Positions 60,516 through 64,000 of a stretch of DNA of 64,000 nucleotides are shown here, one piece after another (within the stretch, counting starts at the first letter, position 1; every line of letters begins with the position of its first letter). The notes beneath the pieces are model-generated. The model made no database searches, was not told the DNA's origin, and saw only the letters and a list, made by a program, of their open reading frames with translations. A program made the translations under genes and the position numbers. Origin of the DNA: Girardinichthys multiradiatus. Lineage: Eukaryota > Chordata > Actinopteri > Cyprinodontiformes > Goodeidae. The stretch spans positions 26,925,958-26,989,957 of the forward strand of contig NC_061805.1 of assembly GCF_021462225.1 (NCBI RefSeq), written 5' to 3'.

Positions 60516-61782
60516 CAGGTCCTTCTCAAAATATTAGCATATTGTGATAAAGTTCATTATTTTCCATAATGTCATGATGAAAATTTAACATTCATATATT
60601 TTAGATTCATTGCACACTAACTGAAATATTTCAGGTCTTTTATTGTCTTAATACGGATGATTTTGGCATACAGCTCATGAAAACCCAAATTTCCTATCTC
60701 ACAAAATTAGCATATCATTAAAAGGGTCTCTAAACGAGCTATGAACCTAATCATCTGAATCAACGAGCTAACTCTAAACACCTGCAAAAGATTCCTGAGG
60801 CCTTTAAAACTCCCAGCCTGGTTCATCACTCAAAACCCCAATCATGGGTAAGACTGCCGACCTGACTGCTGTCCAGAAGGCCACTATTGACACCCTCAAG
60901 CAAGAGGGTAAGACACAGAAAGAAATTTCTGAACGAATAGGCTGTTCCCAGAGTGCTGTATCAAGGCACCTCAGTGGGATGTCTGTGGGAAGGAAAAAGT
61001 GTGGCAGAAAACGCTGCACAACGAGAAGAGGTGACCGGACCCTGAGGAAGATTGTGGAGAAGGGCCGATTCCAGACCTTGGGGGACCTGCGGAAGCAGTG
61101 GACTGAGTCTGGAGTAGAAACATCCAGAGCCACCGTGCACAGGTGTGTGCAGGAAATGGGCTACAGGTGCCGCATTCCCCAGACCTGGGCTACAGAGAAG
61201 CAGCACTGGACTGTTGCTCAGTGGTCCAAAGTACTTTTTTCGGATGAAAGCAAATTCTGCATGTCATTCGGAAATCAAGGTGCCAGAGTCTGGAGGAAAA
61301 CTGGGGAGAAGGAAATGCCAAAATGCCAGAAGTCCAGTGTCAAGTACCCACAGTCAGTGATGGTCTGGGGTGCCGTGTCAGCTGCTGGTGTTGGTCCACT
61401 GTGTTTTATCAAGGGCAGGGTCAGCAGTGCCACAGGGTGATTGCCTCCATGCCACGCCGCATTGAAGCAGTCATTTCTGCAAAAGGATTCCCGACCAAGT
61501 ATTGAGTGCATAACTGTACATGATTATTTGAAGGTTGACGTTTTTTGTATTAAAAACACTTTTCTTTTATTGGTCGGATGAAATATGCTCATTTTGTGAG
61601 ATAGGAATTTTGGGTTTTCATGAGCTGTATGCCAAAATCATCCGTATTAAGACAATAAAAGACCTGAAATATTTCAGTTAATGTGCAATGAATCTAAAAT
61701 ATATGAATGTTACATTTTCATCATGACATTATGGAAAATAATTAACTTTATCACAATATGCTAATATTTTGAGAAGGACCTG
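60516..61782 (+). mobile_element. Tc1-like transposon, copy 4 (C-terminal deletion)
   Basis: 1267 bp, TA at 60514-60515 and 61783-61784. The transposase frame begins normally at 60844 but lacks the same 14 codons as copy 2. It is then deleted from 'KGRV' to the last ~30 codons (junction near 61422-61424 with a short shared TCA), so the second Asp and the Glu of the active site are gone. Confidence 0.95.
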
Positions 61783-61785
61783 TAC

Positions 61786-62275
61786 TGCACCAACTACACT
61801 AACTGGCTGTAAATAGGCAAAACAGAGCAGCCCTGGTAAAAGTCATGACAGGAGAGAAGAAGGTAAGAAAAGGAAAAAAAACTAAAGTCTGAAGAGAGAA
61901 GTTAATGCATTACTGTAAAATCACCTCAGTACCTAAAATGCAGGAAGTGGAAAATCAGATGTAAGAGCATGCTTTTTTCATTTATAACAGGCAGGATACA
62001 TGCAACAGCTTTAGATTTACAGAGCATACTTTTTTTTTGCAATTCTCTAAACATTAAAAAAGTATTTATATTATTTCTGACTATTTCTATTCGTCAAAAT
62101 AAGTGAAAACCTTTGGATGGATCAGAATGGAGAAACAGACAGTTTAGGGCTGAACAGCTGAGACTGATGTAGTGTTTTTCACATTTAAACATTACTACAG
62201 ACAGGTATGGACGTCCTATTCATTTTTGAGGAGCTGCAAAGTAATGGTGACTATTTATGCCCTGCCTTTATGTAG
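61786..62275. other. no gene recognised; intron-like flank of the perforin pseudogene
   Basis: Sequence between the last Tc1 copy and the first recognisable perforin exon. No trace of the first two coding exons of a perforin was found. Confidence 0.5.
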
Positions 62276-63350
62276 ATACACGTTGACTGATCGACCTGTG
62301 CTGACTGCAGAGTTCACGGAACGTCTAAAAAAAATCTTCCTCAAAGTTTAACAGGTCTGAACAGAGTCCTGTACAGACGACTGATAAGCACCCATGGAAC
62401 ACATCGCATAAATCAGGTCAGATTTATTCCTCCCTCTTACAATAAAATCTGATTTTTCAGTTGTAAATATTTTAAAACGCATATCATTAGTATGGTTTTT
62501 GTCTATGAATAAAATGCTGAGTTTAATAAAAATCTTTGTTTCTTAGGTTAAGCTTGGTGGTAAAGTGAGGCAAGTCAACACTTTCAGTTCCTGCCTGGCT
62601 GCTTTACAGGGTCAGAGCTGAAAAACTGCCTAAATAACAAATTTCGTAAGAATCTTGGTTTTCTGTCTGCGGTTTCCACTGACACTTGTGATAAAGTCTT
62701 AAAAAGAGATGATTTGGACATTTACCAAACAACCCCGAAACTCAGGACTGAAGTTATTGGTGGGGAGCTGTACCTTCCTGAAGCCCAACACTCACAGGGA
62801 CGATTAGAAGCATACAGAAGTTGGAAGAACAGCCACCCTTTGCATTTTTTGGTTAAGGATGAGCTGATCAGAGCTCACCTAGCAAGTGTTATAACAGACT
62901 ACATTAAAGAAAACCAGCTAATGGAGCACCACAAGAGCTGCACCCAAACACCTCATTTTAGACTCGCTGCCCCCTAAAGACAGGAAGAAGAACTAACAGT
63001 GGAGGTCCACAAGGCAACAGGTCTGTGGGGGGGATGGTTTCACACAAACTGATGGTTTTGTAAAGATCATTTATGGCAACCAGTGTGAGGAAACTCCAGT
63101 AGAGCAGTCCAATAACCCAGTCTGGAATAAAACAATTGAGCTAGGTTTTGTAGAAGTGAAGCTTGAGGTCTGGGATGTCGACTTGTTTAACAATGATTTA
63201 TTAGGGAGATGTGTTCTCAATACTACCAAAGGAAATCATCCTCAAAGCTGTCAGCTGGACTATGGAGTTTTTTATTTCACCTACAAAATTACCTGTGACA
63301 CCAATTTGACAAGACTGAAGTGTGAGAAATATTCCCCTACTTCTAAGTAG
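62276..63350 (+). pseudogene. perforin-1-like pseudogene (3' exons only)
   Basis: Related to the perforin-1-like gene at 38893-43336. The third-exon equivalent is 62276-62416 (141 bases against 142, with a frameshift and a TAA) and ends at an intact donor. The fourth-exon equivalent is 62547-63350 (804 against 888 bases). The latter keeps KLGGKV (MACPF signature second half), then a deletion and a TGA. It also has a shorter linker, a further frame break before the C2 part, and then a readable C2 end (KLEVWDVDLFNNDLLGR... to the stop at 63348-63350). The signal-peptide exon and the next one are missing. Several independent breaks make it non-functional. Confidence 0.92.
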
Positions 63351-63789
63351 ACTATTAAATTTAAACGTCTTAATTTAGGTTTCCATATGTCACTTTTGTG
63401 ACTTATTTTCTAAGCATTAAGACAAAATTGAAAAGCATCAAGTCATAATTGTTAACATCTGTAGCCATCTTTTAGAAACCTTTTATCATTAGCAGGTTAA
63501 TAATCCAGATAAGACTGAAATGAATTGTTCTATTCTGTAGGAAATGTTTTGTAATCGCTCCATATACAATAGTTCTTCAGCTTTTAAAAACTTACCAAAC
63601 TCTCATTTTCTGTTTTTTTTTTTTTTTACTTTTGTCCACGAACTCAAGCTTCATGTTTACCTATTTGATAATTTTATCTTTGTGTGTAAACTCATTACTG
63701 AAAGCAAACATTTCACTTATCTGGTTTAAGCTGCACATCTTCTGTCAAACGTAAAATAAAAATCCTAGATGTTTCAGCCAAACCTAGGA

Positions 63790-64000
63790 TCAGAAAGGTT
63801 CTTTTATTTATCCTATTCACCAATACCTCACCAGTGCATGACCTGCTGGTCTTCACATTTTCAACCTACAACAGAAAATGACAACTCAAATGAATCAAAT
63901 ACACAACTAACGTGCTCTCAATGATTTTAAAGCTCGGGTCAAAAACAAATGAATGTATATTTACCTTTCGGTGAGAACGACAATTATGCTCGAGTATGTA
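63790..64000 (-). other. possible 3' end of a minus-strand gene (partial)
   Basis: On the minus strand an exon running from the window edge to 63964 ends at a donor-like GTAAAT (63963). A 98-base intron ends in TTTTCTGTTGTAG (AG at 63867-63866), and an AATAAA lies at 63808-63803. Two reading frames stay open across the junction; one stops 9 bases into the last exon. The product cannot be identified from 37 bases. Confidence 0.3.

Overview
The window looks like teleost fish nuclear DNA, probably a spiny-rayed or cyprinodontiform-like species. It has intron-split vertebrate genes, long AT-rich non-coding stretches, several Tc1-like transposons, fish LINE/SINE tails and a CCATCAGAACC minisatellite. 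No bacterial-type operons, CRISPR or phage genes are visible. The order of fish is my inference; the vertebrate gene families are read directly from translations.

Layout. 1-379 is the 3' end of a Tc1-like element. 2550-12779 (minus strand) is a complete seven-exon tetraspanin, best matched to fish tspan36. 13030-20894 is a tandemly duplicated non-coding repeat unit with a minisatellite inside each copy. 21650-23290 is a decayed, internally deleted LINE. 25009-25515 is an intronless linker histone H1 gene with an H1-box/TATA promoter and an ordinary poly(A) signal. 27795-29690 is an old Tc1-like remnant, apparently interrupted by an LTR-like piece. 30995-34217 is mpeg1 (perforin-2) in two coding exons. 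36690-37550 holds LINE fragments. 38893-43336 is a perforin-1-like gene in four coding exons plus a 5' UTR exon. 44361-45630 is a Tc1-like element nested in an older one. 47588-49600 is an LTR/leader-like or promoter-like region. 50300-54960 is mostly unrecognised repeat-like sequence. 55708-61782 is a large inverted repeat built of three Tc1 copies and two mirror-image 930-bp spacers. 62276-63350 is a decayed second perforin copy holding only the 3' exons. The last 200 bases may hold the 3' end of a minus-strand gene.

Functionally, the strongest theme is pore-forming immunity: mpeg1 (phagocyte vacuole/endosome pore), a perforin-1-like gene (cytotoxic granule pore) and a perforin pseudogene lie on the same strand within 33 kb, so this is a small MACPF-domain cluster. 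The tetraspanin and the histone gene are unrelated neighbours. I see no clearly new biological system. The most unusual structures are the palindrome with a Tc1 exactly on its axis, the perforin whose EGF-like linker has lost most cysteines, the H1 with a shortened winged-helix wing, and the duplicated minisatellite unit.
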